Positions 10,576 through 19,327 of a DNA stretch of 64,000 nt are shown piece by piece. The position numbers and the translations under genes were made by a program. The DNA is from Candidatus Parabacteroides intestinigallinarum. Its GTDB lineage: Bacteria > Bacteroidota > Bacteroidia > Bacteroidales > Tannerellaceae. Location of the stretch: assembly GCA_019114945.1 (NCBI GenBank), contig DXEN01000072.1, positions 49,352-113,351 on the forward strand, written 5' to 3'. The notes below the pieces were generated by a model. It worked only from the letters and a program-made list of their open reading frames with translations, searched no databases and was not told where the DNA came from. Within the stretch, counting starts at the first letter, position 1; each line of letters starts with the position of its first letter.

Positions 10576-11886
10576 ATGACATACGAGGAAACGCTTCAAT
10601 ATTTATATACCAGCACGCCGGTATTCCAGCACAACGGGCCTTCGGCCTACAAACCCGGGTTAGGCACCACCATCGCGATCGATAATCATTTGGGCAACCC
10701 ACATAAGGCGTATAAAAGCGTCCATGTAGGCGGAACGAACGGCAAAGGCTCGGTCAGCCACCTCCTGGCGGCGATTTTGCGGCAATCCGGTTTACGGGTC
10801 GGGCTTTACACCTCGCCTCACTTGGTGGATTTCCGGGAGCGTATCCGGGTGAACGGGGAAAAGATACCGCGGACATACGTGGTGGATTTCGTAGAGCGGA
10901 ACCGCTTTTTCCTCGAATCGCTCCATCCCTCTTTCTTCGAGGTGGTCACTGGCATGGCGCTCGCTTACTTCCGGGACGAGCAGGTAGACTACGCGGTAAT
11001 CGAGGTCGGGCTGGGCGGACGCCTGGATTGCACCAACATCATCACGCCTACCTTGAGTATCGTCACGAATATCAGCCTGGACCATACCCAATTCCTGGGT
11101 GATACGGTAGAGAAAATAGCGGCAGAAAAAGCGGGAATCATCAAGCGTGGTGTCCCCTTCCTCCTGGGCGAGGCCGATACGCTTTCCGTTCTCGACGTGT
11201 TCAAGCGGACGGCCGAGCGAGAGGGCGCACCCTTTTATTACGCCCGGGAAATGGGATTGGTGAAAAAGGATGGATGCCGATTGACCGCGGACGGGAAATG
11301 GCTCATTCCCTCCGAGGAATATGGCGAGATAACGGACGAACTGGGCGGAGAGGCGCAGGCGAACAACGCGGTCACCGTATTATCGGCGCTTCACCTGCTC
11401 CGTACCAAGGCGGGCGTGGCTATCCCCCTGGAAGCCGTTCATGAGGGATTCGGGCATGTAACAGCACTTACGGGACTAATGGGCCGCTGGCAAACCTTAC
11501 GCGCCAACCCGACCGTGATTTGCGACACGGGCCACAACGAGGGAGGCTGGCGGCATATCGCCGAGCACCTGCGACTCTTACGCCCGCGTTATAAACGGCT
11601 TCATCTTATAGTCGGGATGGTAAGCGACAAGGACATCGATAGCGTCCTCGCCCTGATGCCGACCGACGCCGATTATTATTTCACGCAAGCCTCCGTAAAA
11701 CGGGCGATGCCCGCGGAACGATTCGCCGAAAAGGCCGCGGGGCACGGGCTGCACGGCACGACGTATGGCACGGTGCGAGAGGCCGTAGAACAAGCCTTAC
11801 GGCACGCGGGAGCGGACGACTTGGTCTTTATCGGCGGGAGCACGTTTGTCGTGGCGGACGCGCTTCCCTTGTTTAATGGACAATGA
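10576..11886 (+). CDS. folC: Bifunctional folylpolyglutamate synthase / dihydrofolate synthase
   Basis: Mur-ligase-like enzyme that adds glutamate to dihydropteroate and to folates. 436 residues, normal length. The ATP loop is GTNGKGS (53-59), followed by the FolC signature segments SPHLVDFRERIRVNG, GLGGRLDCTN and SLDHTQFLGDT, and the C-terminal Mur ligase domain (CDTGHNEGGW). The ATG at 10576 is used; a second ATG at 10571 is in another frame. Its stop overlaps the ATG of the following MFS gene (ATGA), so the two are translationally coupled. Confidence 0.96.
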   Translation: MTYEETLQYLYTSTPVFQHNGPSAYKPGLGTTIAIDNHLGNPHKAYKSVHVGGTNGKGSVSHLLAAILRQSGLRVGLYTSPHLVDFRERIRVNGEKIPRTYVVDFVERNRFFLESLHPSFFEVVTGMALAYFRDEQVDYAVIEVGLGGRLDCTNIITPTLSIVTNISLDHTQFLGDTVEKIAAEKAGIIKRGVPFLLGEADTLSVLDVFKRTAEREGAPFYYAREMGLVKKDGCRLTADGKWLIPSEEYGEITDELGGEAQANNAVTVLSALHLLRTKAGVAIPLEAVHEGFGHVTALTGLMGRWQTLRANPTVICDTGHNEGGWRHIAEHLRLLRPRYKRLHLIVGMVSDKDIDSVLALMPTDADYYFTQASVKRAMPAERFAEKAAGHGLHGTTYGTVREAVEQALRHAGADDLVFIGGSTFVVADALPLFNGQ

Positions 11887-13292
11887 CGAATTTAAAATCT
11901 GAAATAATCATGACAGAAAGACTTCATCAAAAACTGAGCGACTCGAAAGTCGCACGTTGGAGCGTATTGGCCCTCGCCGCGTTCACGATGCTTTGCGGAT
12001 ACATCCTCACGGATGTGATGGCTCCGCTCAAACCCATGCTGGAGGAGCGACTCTTTTGGAATAGTACGGAATATGGTTTCTTCACGAGCGCCTATGGGTG
12101 GTTCAACGTATTCCTTTTCATGCTGATTATCGGCGGAATCATCTTGGACAAGATGGGCGTACGCTTCACGGGCGTAAGCTCTTGCCTGTTGATGATTATC
12201 GGATGTACCATTAAGTATTACGCGATCTCGTCCGACTCGATGGACGGCGAGCTTTTCGGCTGGAAAACGCAAGTGATGGTAGCGGCCATCGGATATGCGA
12301 TCTTCGGCGTAGGTGTCGAGACCGCGGGTATCACGGTATCGAAAATCATCGTCCGCTGGTTCAAAGGAAAAGAGATGGCGCTCGCCATGGGGCTGGAGAT
12401 GGCCACCGCCCGCTTGGGAACGGCCTTGGCTTTGTCCGTGACAGTGCCCGTAGCCCACTATTTCGATAGCCTATCCGCTCCTATCTTATTCTGCCTCTGC
12501 ATGCTATGCATCGGATTGATCGCGTTCCTCGTCTTCTGCGTGATGGACCGTAAGCTGGACGCTTCCGTCGATCCGGAAGAGCGAAAGGAGGAAGAGCAAG
12601 AAGAGCCTTTCCGCCTGAAAGACATCCTGCTCATCGTCAAGAGCAAAGGTTTCTGGCTAATCGCCTTGCTCTGCGTGTTGTTCTATTCGGCCGTATTCCC
12701 CTTCCTGAAGTACGCGACCGACCTGATGGTGAATAAATACGATGTAGATCCGGGACTCGCGGGAAATATCCCGGCCATCTTGCCTTTCGGCACGATCTTG
12801 CTGACGCCGTTCTTCGGAAACCTGTACGACCGCAAAGGAAAAGGCGCCACGATCATGATCTACGGGGCGATCATGCTGATTGGCGTACACCTGTTGTTCG
12901 CCTTGCCTATCCTGAACCAATGGTGGTTCGCTACCATCGTGATGGTGGTATTGGGCATCGCCTTCTCGCTGGTGCCCTCGGCGATGTGGCCCTCCGTGCC
13001 TAAAATCATACCGGAGAAGCAGTTAGGAACCGCCTATGCGTTGATTTTCTGGGTGCAAAATATCGGACTGAGCATGGTTCCCCTATTGATTGGCTGGATC
13101 CTAGACACGTATTGCAAGGTGGATAACGGCACCGGCAAACCGGCCTACGATTATACGCTCCCGATGACCGTCTTCATGTGCTTCGGCGTCTTGGCGCTGA
13201 TTATCGCGCTCTTGCTGAAACGGGAAGACCGCGTCAAGGGATATGGCTTGGAATTGCCCAATATTCAATCAAATACAGAGAACGAGCGATGA
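11883..13292 (+). CDS. MFS transporter
   Basis: A 469-residue inner-membrane transporter with about 12 hydrophobic helices and a charged central loop (ERKEEEQEEPF, about 235-245) between the halves, as expected for the major facilitator superfamily. The first half carries GGIILDKMGVRFTG after helix 2, a degenerate MFS signature. Substrate cannot be deduced. The first ATG (11883) overlaps the folC stop; an in-frame ATG at 11910 giving MTERLHQK is an equally good start. The stop overlaps the ispE start (ATGA), making a folC-MFS-ispE operon with both junctions overlapping. Confidence 0.9.
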   Translation: MTNLKSEIIMTERLHQKLSDSKVARWSVLALAAFTMLCGYILTDVMAPLKPMLEERLFWNSTEYGFFTSAYGWFNVFLFMLIIGGIILDKMGVRFTGVSSCLLMIIGCTIKYYAISSDSMDGELFGWKTQVMVAAIGYAIFGVGVETAGITVSKIIVRWFKGKEMALAMGLEMATARLGTALALSVTVPVAHYFDSLSAPILFCLCMLCIGLIAFLVFCVMDRKLDASVDPEERKEEEQEEPFRLKDILLIVKSKGFWLIALLCVLFYSAVFPFLKYATDLMVNKYDVDPGLAGNIPAILPFGTILLTPFFGNLYDRKGKGATIMIYGAIMLIGVHLLFALPILNQWWFATIVMVVLGIAFSLVPSAMWPSVPKIIPEKQLGTAYALIFWVQNIGLSMVPLLIGWILDTYCKVDNGTGKPAYDYTLPMTVFMCFGVLALIIALLLKREDRVKGYGLELPNIQSNTENER

Positions 13293-14101
13293 TTTGTTTC
13301 CCGAACGCGAAAATCAACTTAGGGCTGAACGTGGTAAGCAAGCGCACGGACGGCTACCATAATATCGAGACCATCTTTTATCCGATACCGGTAAAAGACG
13401 CGCTGGAGGTCGCGCCCGCCTCCCAACCCCTCTTTACGCAAAGCGGCATTCCCATCGACGCACCGGAGGAGAAAAACCTCGTGATACGGGCGTTGAACGC
13501 CTTGAAGGCACGCCACGCAATTCCGCCACTCGAGATACACTTGCTGAAAGCGATCCCTTTCGGGGCGGGATTGGGCGGAGGCTCGTCGGACGCGGCCTTC
13601 CTATTGAAGATGGTCAACGAGCTTTGCGGCCTCCGATTATCCTTGGACGAATTAGAGGCATTAGCGGCGACGATCGGGGCGGATTGCCCCTTCTTCGTCC
13701 GCGATACGCCCGTATTCGCCACGGGCACGGGCAACGTGTTCGAGCCCATCGAACTATCGCTGAAAGGTTATCACTTATGCTTGGTGAAGCCGGATATAGC
13801 GGTATCCACGCCCGAGGCCTACGCGAGGGTGACACCTGCCACGCCGAAAATCTCTCTGAAAGAAATCATCAAACGCCCGCTCGCCGAATGGCGCGACGTG
13901 ATGATAAACGATTTCGAGCGGAGCGTATTCCCCTCGCGTCCGGAGATCGGGCACATCAAGGAGGCATTGTACGGGGAAGGAGCGATCTACGCCGCCATGT
14001 CCGGCTCCGGCTCGTCGGTGTTCGGATTGTTCGACGCACCCACGCGCCTCAAGGAGAAAGCCCTTTTCCCGGATTGCTTCGTGTGGGAAGGAGCATTATA
14101 A
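13289..14101 (+). CDS. ispE: 4-diphosphocytidyl-2-C-methyl-D-erythritol kinase
   Basis: GHMP kinase of the non-mevalonate isoprenoid pathway that phosphorylates CDP-methylerythritol. 270 residues from the ATG at 13289; the longer in-frame opening upstream lies inside the MFS gene and is not used. The start FPNAKINLGL is the canonical substrate/ATP segment, and the GHMP loop is GAGLGGGSSDAA (92-103). The C-terminal AAMSGSGSSVFGLF matches motif 3. The start overlaps the MFS stop by ATGA. A small hairpin (CTCCCA/TGGGAG, 14110-14126) follows but lacks a U tract. Confidence 0.96.
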   Translation: MICFPNAKINLGLNVVSKRTDGYHNIETIFYPIPVKDALEVAPASQPLFTQSGIPIDAPEEKNLVIRALNALKARHAIPPLEIHLLKAIPFGAGLGGGSSDAAFLLKMVNELCGLRLSLDELEALAATIGADCPFFVRDTPVFATGTGNVFEPIELSLKGYHLCLVKPDIAVSTPEAYARVTPATPKISLKEIIKRPLAEWRDVMINDFERSVFPSRPEIGHIKEALYGEGAIYAAMSGSGSSVFGLFDAPTRLKEKALFPDCFVWEGAL

Positions 14102-14319
14102 CAACGTGACTCCCACCGCCTGGGAGCAAGACTACCAAAGCTTGGGATTTATTTGGTAAAACGGGAGCATTAATGATAAGCGGAAATATCCAGATGTTGC
14201 GGGCACTTCGGCAGACATTCGCCGCAGGCGAACGCTTTTCATAATGTTTCCCGATACATTCGGAAAAGATTTCCATTTCTTTCGAAAGAAAGTCAAGTTT
14301 CCTCCGAAAGAAAAAATAG

Positions 14320-14327
14320 TATCTTCG
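14320..14327 (+). promoter_or_regulatory. -7 box immediately before ygiQ
   Basis: TATCTTCG, one mismatch from TAnnTTTG, ends 4 bp before the ygiQ ATG at 14332. The predicted transcription start would fall at or next to the start codon, giving a leaderless or nearly leaderless message. Confidence 0.45.
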
Positions 14328-14331
14328 CGCT

Positions 14332-16152
14332 ATGAGAACTTACAAATTAAACGATTGGTTGCCTACGACCAAGAAAGAGGTCGAGGCGCGTGGGTGGGAT
14401 TATCTGGACGTCATCCTTTTCTCGGGCGACGCTTACGTGGATCACCCCTCGTTCGGGGCGGCCGTGGTCGGACGAGTATTAGAAGCGGAAGGCTTGCGGG
14501 TCGCCATCGTCCCCCAGCCGGATTGGCGGGGCGATTACCGCGATTTCAAGAAACTGGGTACGCCCAGGCTCTTCTTCGGGGTCACGGCGGGCGCGATGGA
14601 TTCGATGGTCAACCATTATACGGCCAACAAACGCTTGCGTAGCGACGACGCCTACACACCCGACCAACGTCCCGGCATGCGGCCGGATTATCCATCGATT
14701 GTCTATACCCGTATATTGAAGGAACTTTATCCGGATACGCCGGTGGTACTGGGCGGTATCGAAGCCTCGATGCGCCGGCTCACGCATTACGATTATTGGC
14801 AGGACAAGTTATTGCCTGGCATTTTGGAAAGCAGCCCGGCGGATCTGCTTATTTACGGAATGGGCGAGAAACCCATCCGGGAACTGGTCCATCGCCTGCG
14901 TTCCGGCGTTCCCTTCCACGATATCCGTGACATCCGGCAAACGGCTTATCTCGCGGACAAGGTAGGAGCCAACCCCGATGACATCCGGCTTTTCTCGCAC
15001 GAGGAATGCTTGAGAGACAAGTTGAAGCAAGCGAAGAACTTCCGCCACATCGAGGAAGAATCCAACAAATATCACGTGGCACGCATCTTACAGCAAGTAG
15101 GTCAGCATACGATTGTCGTGAATCCCCCGTTCCCGCCCATGAGCGAAGCGGAGATCGACGCCTCGTACGATTTGCCCTACACCCGCTTACCCCATCCGAA
15201 ATACAAAGGGAAGGTGATTCCCGCCTTCGAGATGATCAAATTCTCCGTCAACATCCACCGGGGATGCTTCGGCGGGTGCGCCTTTTGCACGATATCGGCG
15301 CACCAAGGGAAGTTCATCGCGTCGAGAAGCGAGGCCTCTATCTCACGAGAGATAAAAGCGATCACGGAGATGCCGGACTTCAAAGGATATATCAGCGACT
15401 TGGGAGGGCCTTCCGCGAATATGTACCAGATGCGGGGCAAGGACGAGCGCATTTGCGCTCAATGCAAGAAACCCTCGTGTATCTTTCCTTCGGTATGCAA
15501 GAACTTGCGGGCGGACCACGCCCCGCTTTTACATCTTTATAAGAAAGTAGATCAAACACCAGGTATTAAAAAATCGTTCATTGGGAGTGGCGTCCGATAT
15601 GATTTGCTTTTGCATCGTTATGAGGATGAGCGCTTAAATAAAGCGGCCCAGGACTATACGGAGGAGCTTATCGCCCACCACGTCTCCGGGCGCTTGAAGG
15701 TCGCCCCCGAGCACACGCAGGACAAGGTACTCCGATTGATGCGTAAACCTTCCTTCTCGTTATTCGAGCGATTCAAACGGATTTTCGACAAGGTAAACCA
15801 GCGAAACGGCCTTCATCAACAATTGATTCCCTATTTCATCTCCAGCCACCCAGGGTGCACGGAAGCGGATATGGCGGAACTGGCGGTTATCACGAAAGGA
15901 TTGCATTTCCAACTGGAGCAAGTGCAAGATTTCACCCCAACGCCCATGACGTTGGCTACTGAGATGTATTACACCGGTTATCATCCCTATACATTGGAGA
16001 AAGTCCATACCGCCCGCACGAAAGAGCAAAAGCTGGCGCAACGCCTCTTCTTCTTCTGGTACAAACCCGAGTCGCGACAAGCCATCAAGCAAGCGCTCGC
16101 GAGAATCGGACGGAAAGATCTAATCGATAAATTGTTCTTCTCAAGAAGATAA
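14332..16152 (+). CDS. YgiQ family radical SAM protein
   Basis: A 606-residue cytoplasmic radical S-adenosylmethionine protein of the YgiQ type, whose reaction is unknown. An N-terminal domain (DUF3362-like, with SGDAYVDHPSFG at about 31-42) precedes the radical SAM core; the [4Fe-4S] cysteines are in GCFGGCAFC (Cys312, 316, 319). A second cysteine-rich loop (CAQCKKPSCIFPSVC) follows, as in the family. The start is fixed by the conserved YKLNDWLPTTKKEVE beginning. It is monocistronic: a strong hairpin terminator follows and the next gene is convergent. Confidence 0.93.
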   Translation: MRTYKLNDWLPTTKKEVEARGWDYLDVILFSGDAYVDHPSFGAAVVGRVLEAEGLRVAIVPQPDWRGDYRDFKKLGTPRLFFGVTAGAMDSMVNHYTANKRLRSDDAYTPDQRPGMRPDYPSIVYTRILKELYPDTPVVLGGIEASMRRLTHYDYWQDKLLPGILESSPADLLIYGMGEKPIRELVHRLRSGVPFHDIRDIRQTAYLADKVGANPDDIRLFSHEECLRDKLKQAKNFRHIEEESNKYHVARILQQVGQHTIVVNPPFPPMSEAEIDASYDLPYTRLPHPKYKGKVIPAFEMIKFSVNIHRGCFGGCAFCTISAHQGKFIASRSEASISREIKAITEMPDFKGYISDLGGPSANMYQMRGKDERICAQCKKPSCIFPSVCKNLRADHAPLLHLYKKVDQTPGIKKSFIGSGVRYDLLLHRYEDERLNKAAQDYTEELIAHHVSGRLKVAPEHTQDKVLRLMRKPSFSLFERFKRIFDKVNQRNGLHQQLIPYFISSHPGCTEADMAELAVITKGLHFQLEQVQDFTPTPMTLATEMYYTGYHPYTLEKVHTARTKEQKLAQRLFFFWYKPESRQAIKQALARIGRKDLIDKLFFSRR

Positions 16153-16167
16153 AAGAGGGATATAAAC

Positions 16168-16195
16168 GTAGAGCCGCGAATTTTCGCGGCTCTAC
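16168..16195. terminator. Bidirectional hairpin terminator between ygiQ and manA
   Basis: A perfect inverted repeat with 13-bp arms (GTAGAGCCGCGAA and its complement) and a 2-bp centre lies between convergent ygiQ and manA. The tails are only moderately T-rich, but position and stem strength support a terminator for both. Confidence 0.8.
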
Positions 16196-16225
16196 CCTAT
16201 AGATGGATTATCTACTCAAGTCAAA

Positions 16226-17203
16226 TCACATCCCGATATACGTTTCCATAAACTTAGCGCTCGGAGCCGGAGAGATAGTCACGCCCTTCGTATCGGCTGG
16301 CATCAATACGGTCTGTCCTTGATGAACGAACACCTCGTTCCCTTTATCATCACACAAAGAAGCCTTGCCTCCCATGCAAATATACACCACGAAAGAATCA
16401 AGCTCCGTAAAATCGCGCGACATCGTCGTGTCCAAATCAATCAAGTTGGTCGTAAAATACTTGCAATTAGCCAACTCTACCGTAGCGTTCGTATGCGCCT
16501 TGTAATGCGTGCGATAATCCGGGTACAACGTATAGTCGATCGCGTCTTTCGCCAGTTCCGTATGCAGCTCGCGGCCGTTTCCGTTCGCGTCTTTCCGGTT
16601 GTAGTCGTAAATACGATACGTGATGTTGCTGGTCTGCTGGATCTCCGCGATGAAGCATCCGGCACCGATCGCATGCACACGTCCGGCCGGCAAGAAGAAC
16701 ACGTCACCATCGTGCACGTCGTAACGCTGCAATACATCCATGATCGTATTGTCCTCTACTCTTTTCACATACTCGTCCGCGTCGATTTGCTTCGAGAAAC
16801 CGGAATAAAGGGAAGCGCCCTCGTTGGCCTTGATCACATACCACATCTCCGTCTTGCCAAACGAGTTATGGCGTTTCTTCGCCAACTCGTCGTTCGGATG
16901 CACCTGGATGGACAGGTTATCACGCGCGTCGATGAACTTAATCAGAAGCGGGAAAGTCGTACCAAAACGCTCCATTACTTTTCCACCCAGCAACTCCTTG
17001 CCATAGGTACGGATCAAATCGTCCAACGACTGGCCCTCCAACTCGCCATTCGCCACGACCGAATAATTACCCTCTACATGCGAAAGCTCCCAGCTCTCGC
17101 CCACGCCATTCTCCACCGGCGTGATGCCCTTGAACGGGCAGATATCAGAACCGCCCCAAATAACCTTCTTGAGGATCGGTTTAAACGTGAATGGATACAA
17201 CAT
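16226..17203 (-). CDS. manA: Mannose-6-phosphate isomerase, type I
   Basis: Zinc enzyme interconverting mannose 6-phosphate and fructose 6-phosphate, feeding GDP-mannose/GDP-fucose synthesis and mannose use. 325 residues, the short class of Gram-positive and Bacteroidetes enzymes. Metal ligands are visible in IQVHPND (about 98-104) and the following KTEMWYVI; the catalytic region is AGRVHAIGAGCFIAEIQQTSNITYRIYDY. It is 29 bp downstream of glgB on the same strand, so the two probably share a message for sugar-phosphate and glycogen metabolism. Confidence 0.95.
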   Translation of the reverse strand: MLYPFTFKPILKKVIWGGSDICPFKGITPVENGVGESWELSHVEGNYSVVANGELEGQSLDDLIRTYGKELLGGKVMERFGTTFPLLIKFIDARDNLSIQVHPNDELAKKRHNSFGKTEMWYVIKANEGASLYSGFSKQIDADEYVKRVEDNTIMDVLQRYDVHDGDVFFLPAGRVHAIGAGCFIAEIQQTSNITYRIYDYNRKDANGNGRELHTELAKDAIDYTLYPDYRTHYKAHTNATVELANCKYFTTNLIDLDTTMSRDFTELDSFVVYICMGGKASLCDDKGNEVFVHQGQTVLMPADTKGVTISPAPSAKFMETYIGM

Positions 17204-17232
17204 AATATATGTGTGTTTTATGTATAGAAATA

Positions 17233-19251
17233 TTACTTTTTCACTTTTACCTTCCGCAATACCACCGCGCTACGAGCCGGGATATACAGCTTCAGCCACT
17301 CCTTCCTCTCTTTCTTATAAAGGGGATCGTATTGCGTGAAATGACGCACGCTATCATCGGCCAAACCAAAACCGCCAAAGCGGGTAGCGTCGGTATTCAA
17401 TACGACCTCGTACTCGCCTTTCGGGACGAGGAAACCATAATCCGTAAACGATTTCGTCGGGCTGAAGTTAAACACGAATACCAAATCCTTACGCATATAA
17501 GCCAAGATCTGGTCGCCATCATTGTCCCATACTTTCTGGAGCGGCGTATCCTGGAAGTTACGCACGCTACTAATCAACGCCAGCATCTCGCGATCGAAAT
17601 CTCCTAGGAAATGGTACTTCAAATCCATGTTATCCACCAAATCCCATTGGCGGCGCGCGTATTTATACGACCATCCGTTCCCCTCGCGCGGGAAGTCGAT
17701 CCATTCCGGATGCCCGAACTCGTTCCCCATAAAATTCAGGTAGCCGCCATTGATAGTGGTAGCGGTCACCAAACGAATCATCTTATGCAAGGCGATGCCA
17801 CGCTCCACCATGAAATTATGGTCGTCCTTCTGCATGTGCCAATACATATCCGCGTCAATCAAACGGAAGATAATCGTCTTATCGCCTACCAACGCCTGGT
17901 CGTGACTTTCGGCATAACTAATCGTACGCTCATCGGCACGACGGTTCGTGGTCTCCCACCAGATCGAGGAAGGATGCCAATCCTCGTCCTTCTGCTCCTT
18001 GATAGTCTTGATCCAATAATCGGGGATATTCATCGCCATGCGGTAATCGAAGCCATAGCCACCATCCTCGAATTTCGCAGCAAGCCCCGGCATTCCACTC
18101 ACTTCCTCGGCGATCGTGATCGCGTTCGGGTTCACCTCATGAATCAACTTGTTCGCCAATGTCAGATAAGCGATCGCGTCGCCATCCTGATGGCCATTGA
18201 AATAATCACCATAATTGCAGAACGCCTCGCCCAAGCCATGGCTATAATAAAGCATAGAGGTCACCCCGTCGAAACGGAATCCGTCGAACTTGTATTCCTC
18301 CAGCCAGAACTTACAATTCGATAACAAGAAATGAAGCACCTCGTTCTTCCCGTAATCGAAACAGAGCGAGTCCCACGCCGGATGCTCCCGCCGGTCGCCA
18401 CTATGGAAATAAAGGTCGTACGAGCCATCGAAGCGCCCCAAACCTTCTACCTCATTCTTCACCGCATGGCTATGCACGATATCCATGATCACGGCAATAC
18501 CCATGCCATGCGCCTCGTCGATCAACCGCTTCAACTCCTCAGGCGTTCCGAAACGGGAAGAGGCAGCGAAGAAACTACTCACGTGATATCCAAAAGATCC
18601 ATAATAAGGATGCTCCTGGATAGCCATAATCTGTATGGCATTATAGCCATCCTTCACCACCCGGGGCAATACGTTCTCACGGAACTCATCGTAGGTTCCC
18701 ACTTTCTCCTCCTTCGTGCCCATACCAATATGGCACTCATAAATCAAAAGCGGTGATTTCTTGGGTTTGAAACGTTTATATTTAAACTTGTAAGGCTTCT
18801 CCGGATTCCACACCTGCGCGCTGAATATCTTGGATTGGTCGTCCTGCACGACACGGCGGATCCATGCGGGAATACGCTCGCCGGCGCCTCCCTCCCATTC
18901 CATCCAGAGCTTAAACAAGTCACCATGACGCATCCGGTCCTCGTCGAGAGCGATCTCCCATACGCCATTTCCTTTCCGTTTCAATCTATATGATTCATCC
19001 TTCTTCCATTCATTGAACGTACCAATCAGGTAAATCGCGGTCGCATGAGGCGCCCACTCGCGAAATACCCAACCCTTCGTGGTTTTATGCAATCCAAAAT
19101 AAAGATACCCGGAAGCGAACTCCGACAACGTCTGCTTCCCCGCGTTCGTCAAATTCTTTTCCCTATCAATTACATATTGATACCGGCCTTGTATAGCGTC
19201 CTCGTAAGGGGCCAGCCACGGGTCATTTTTGATCAGATTTAGAGACTCCAT
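17233..19251 (-). CDS. glgB: 1,4-alpha-glucan branching enzyme
   Basis: GH13 enzyme that creates alpha-1,6 branches in glycogen. 672 residues with an N-terminal CBM48 (about 60-160), the (beta/alpha)8 core and a C-terminal all-beta amylase domain. The four GH13 regions are seen: DIVHSH, GFRFDGVTSM (nucleophile Asp), the EEVSG acid/base segment and SYAESHDQ. The length resembles the eukaryote-type branching enzyme seen in Bacteroidales rather than E. coli GlgB. No other glycogen gene is in the window; it precedes manA. Confidence 0.95.
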   Translation of the reverse strand: MESLNLIKNDPWLAPYEDAIQGRYQYVIDREKNLTNAGKQTLSEFASGYLYFGLHKTTKGWVFREWAPHATAIYLIGTFNEWKKDESYRLKRKGNGVWEIALDEDRMRHGDLFKLWMEWEGGAGERIPAWIRRVVQDDQSKIFSAQVWNPEKPYKFKYKRFKPKKSPLLIYECHIGMGTKEEKVGTYDEFRENVLPRVVKDGYNAIQIMAIQEHPYYGSFGYHVSSFFAASSRFGTPEELKRLIDEAHGMGIAVIMDIVHSHAVKNEVEGLGRFDGSYDLYFHSGDRREHPAWDSLCFDYGKNEVLHFLLSNCKFWLEEYKFDGFRFDGVTSMLYYSHGLGEAFCNYGDYFNGHQDGDAIAYLTLANKLIHEVNPNAITIAEEVSGMPGLAAKFEDGGYGFDYRMAMNIPDYWIKTIKEQKDEDWHPSSIWWETTNRRADERTISYAESHDQALVGDKTIIFRLIDADMYWHMQKDDHNFMVERGIALHKMIRLVTATTINGGYLNFMGNEFGHPEWIDFPREGNGWSYKYARRQWDLVDNMDLKYHFLGDFDREMLALISSVRNFQDTPLQKVWDNDGDQILAYMRKDLVFVFNFSPTKSFTDYGFLVPKGEYEVVLNTDATRFGGFGLADDSVRHFTQYDPLYKKERKEWLKLYIPARSAVVLRKVKVKK

Positions 19252-19327
19252 ATTTATTATTAATTGGTTCTGTGGGCAAAGGTAATATATATTTTGCTAT
19301 CTTCGCGGTAAATAACGTTATTTCACG

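Noticed and set aside
10463..10702. 79-codon minus-strand open frame next to folC
   Set aside because: It overlaps the 22-bp repeat and the folC start antisense and has no supporting features.
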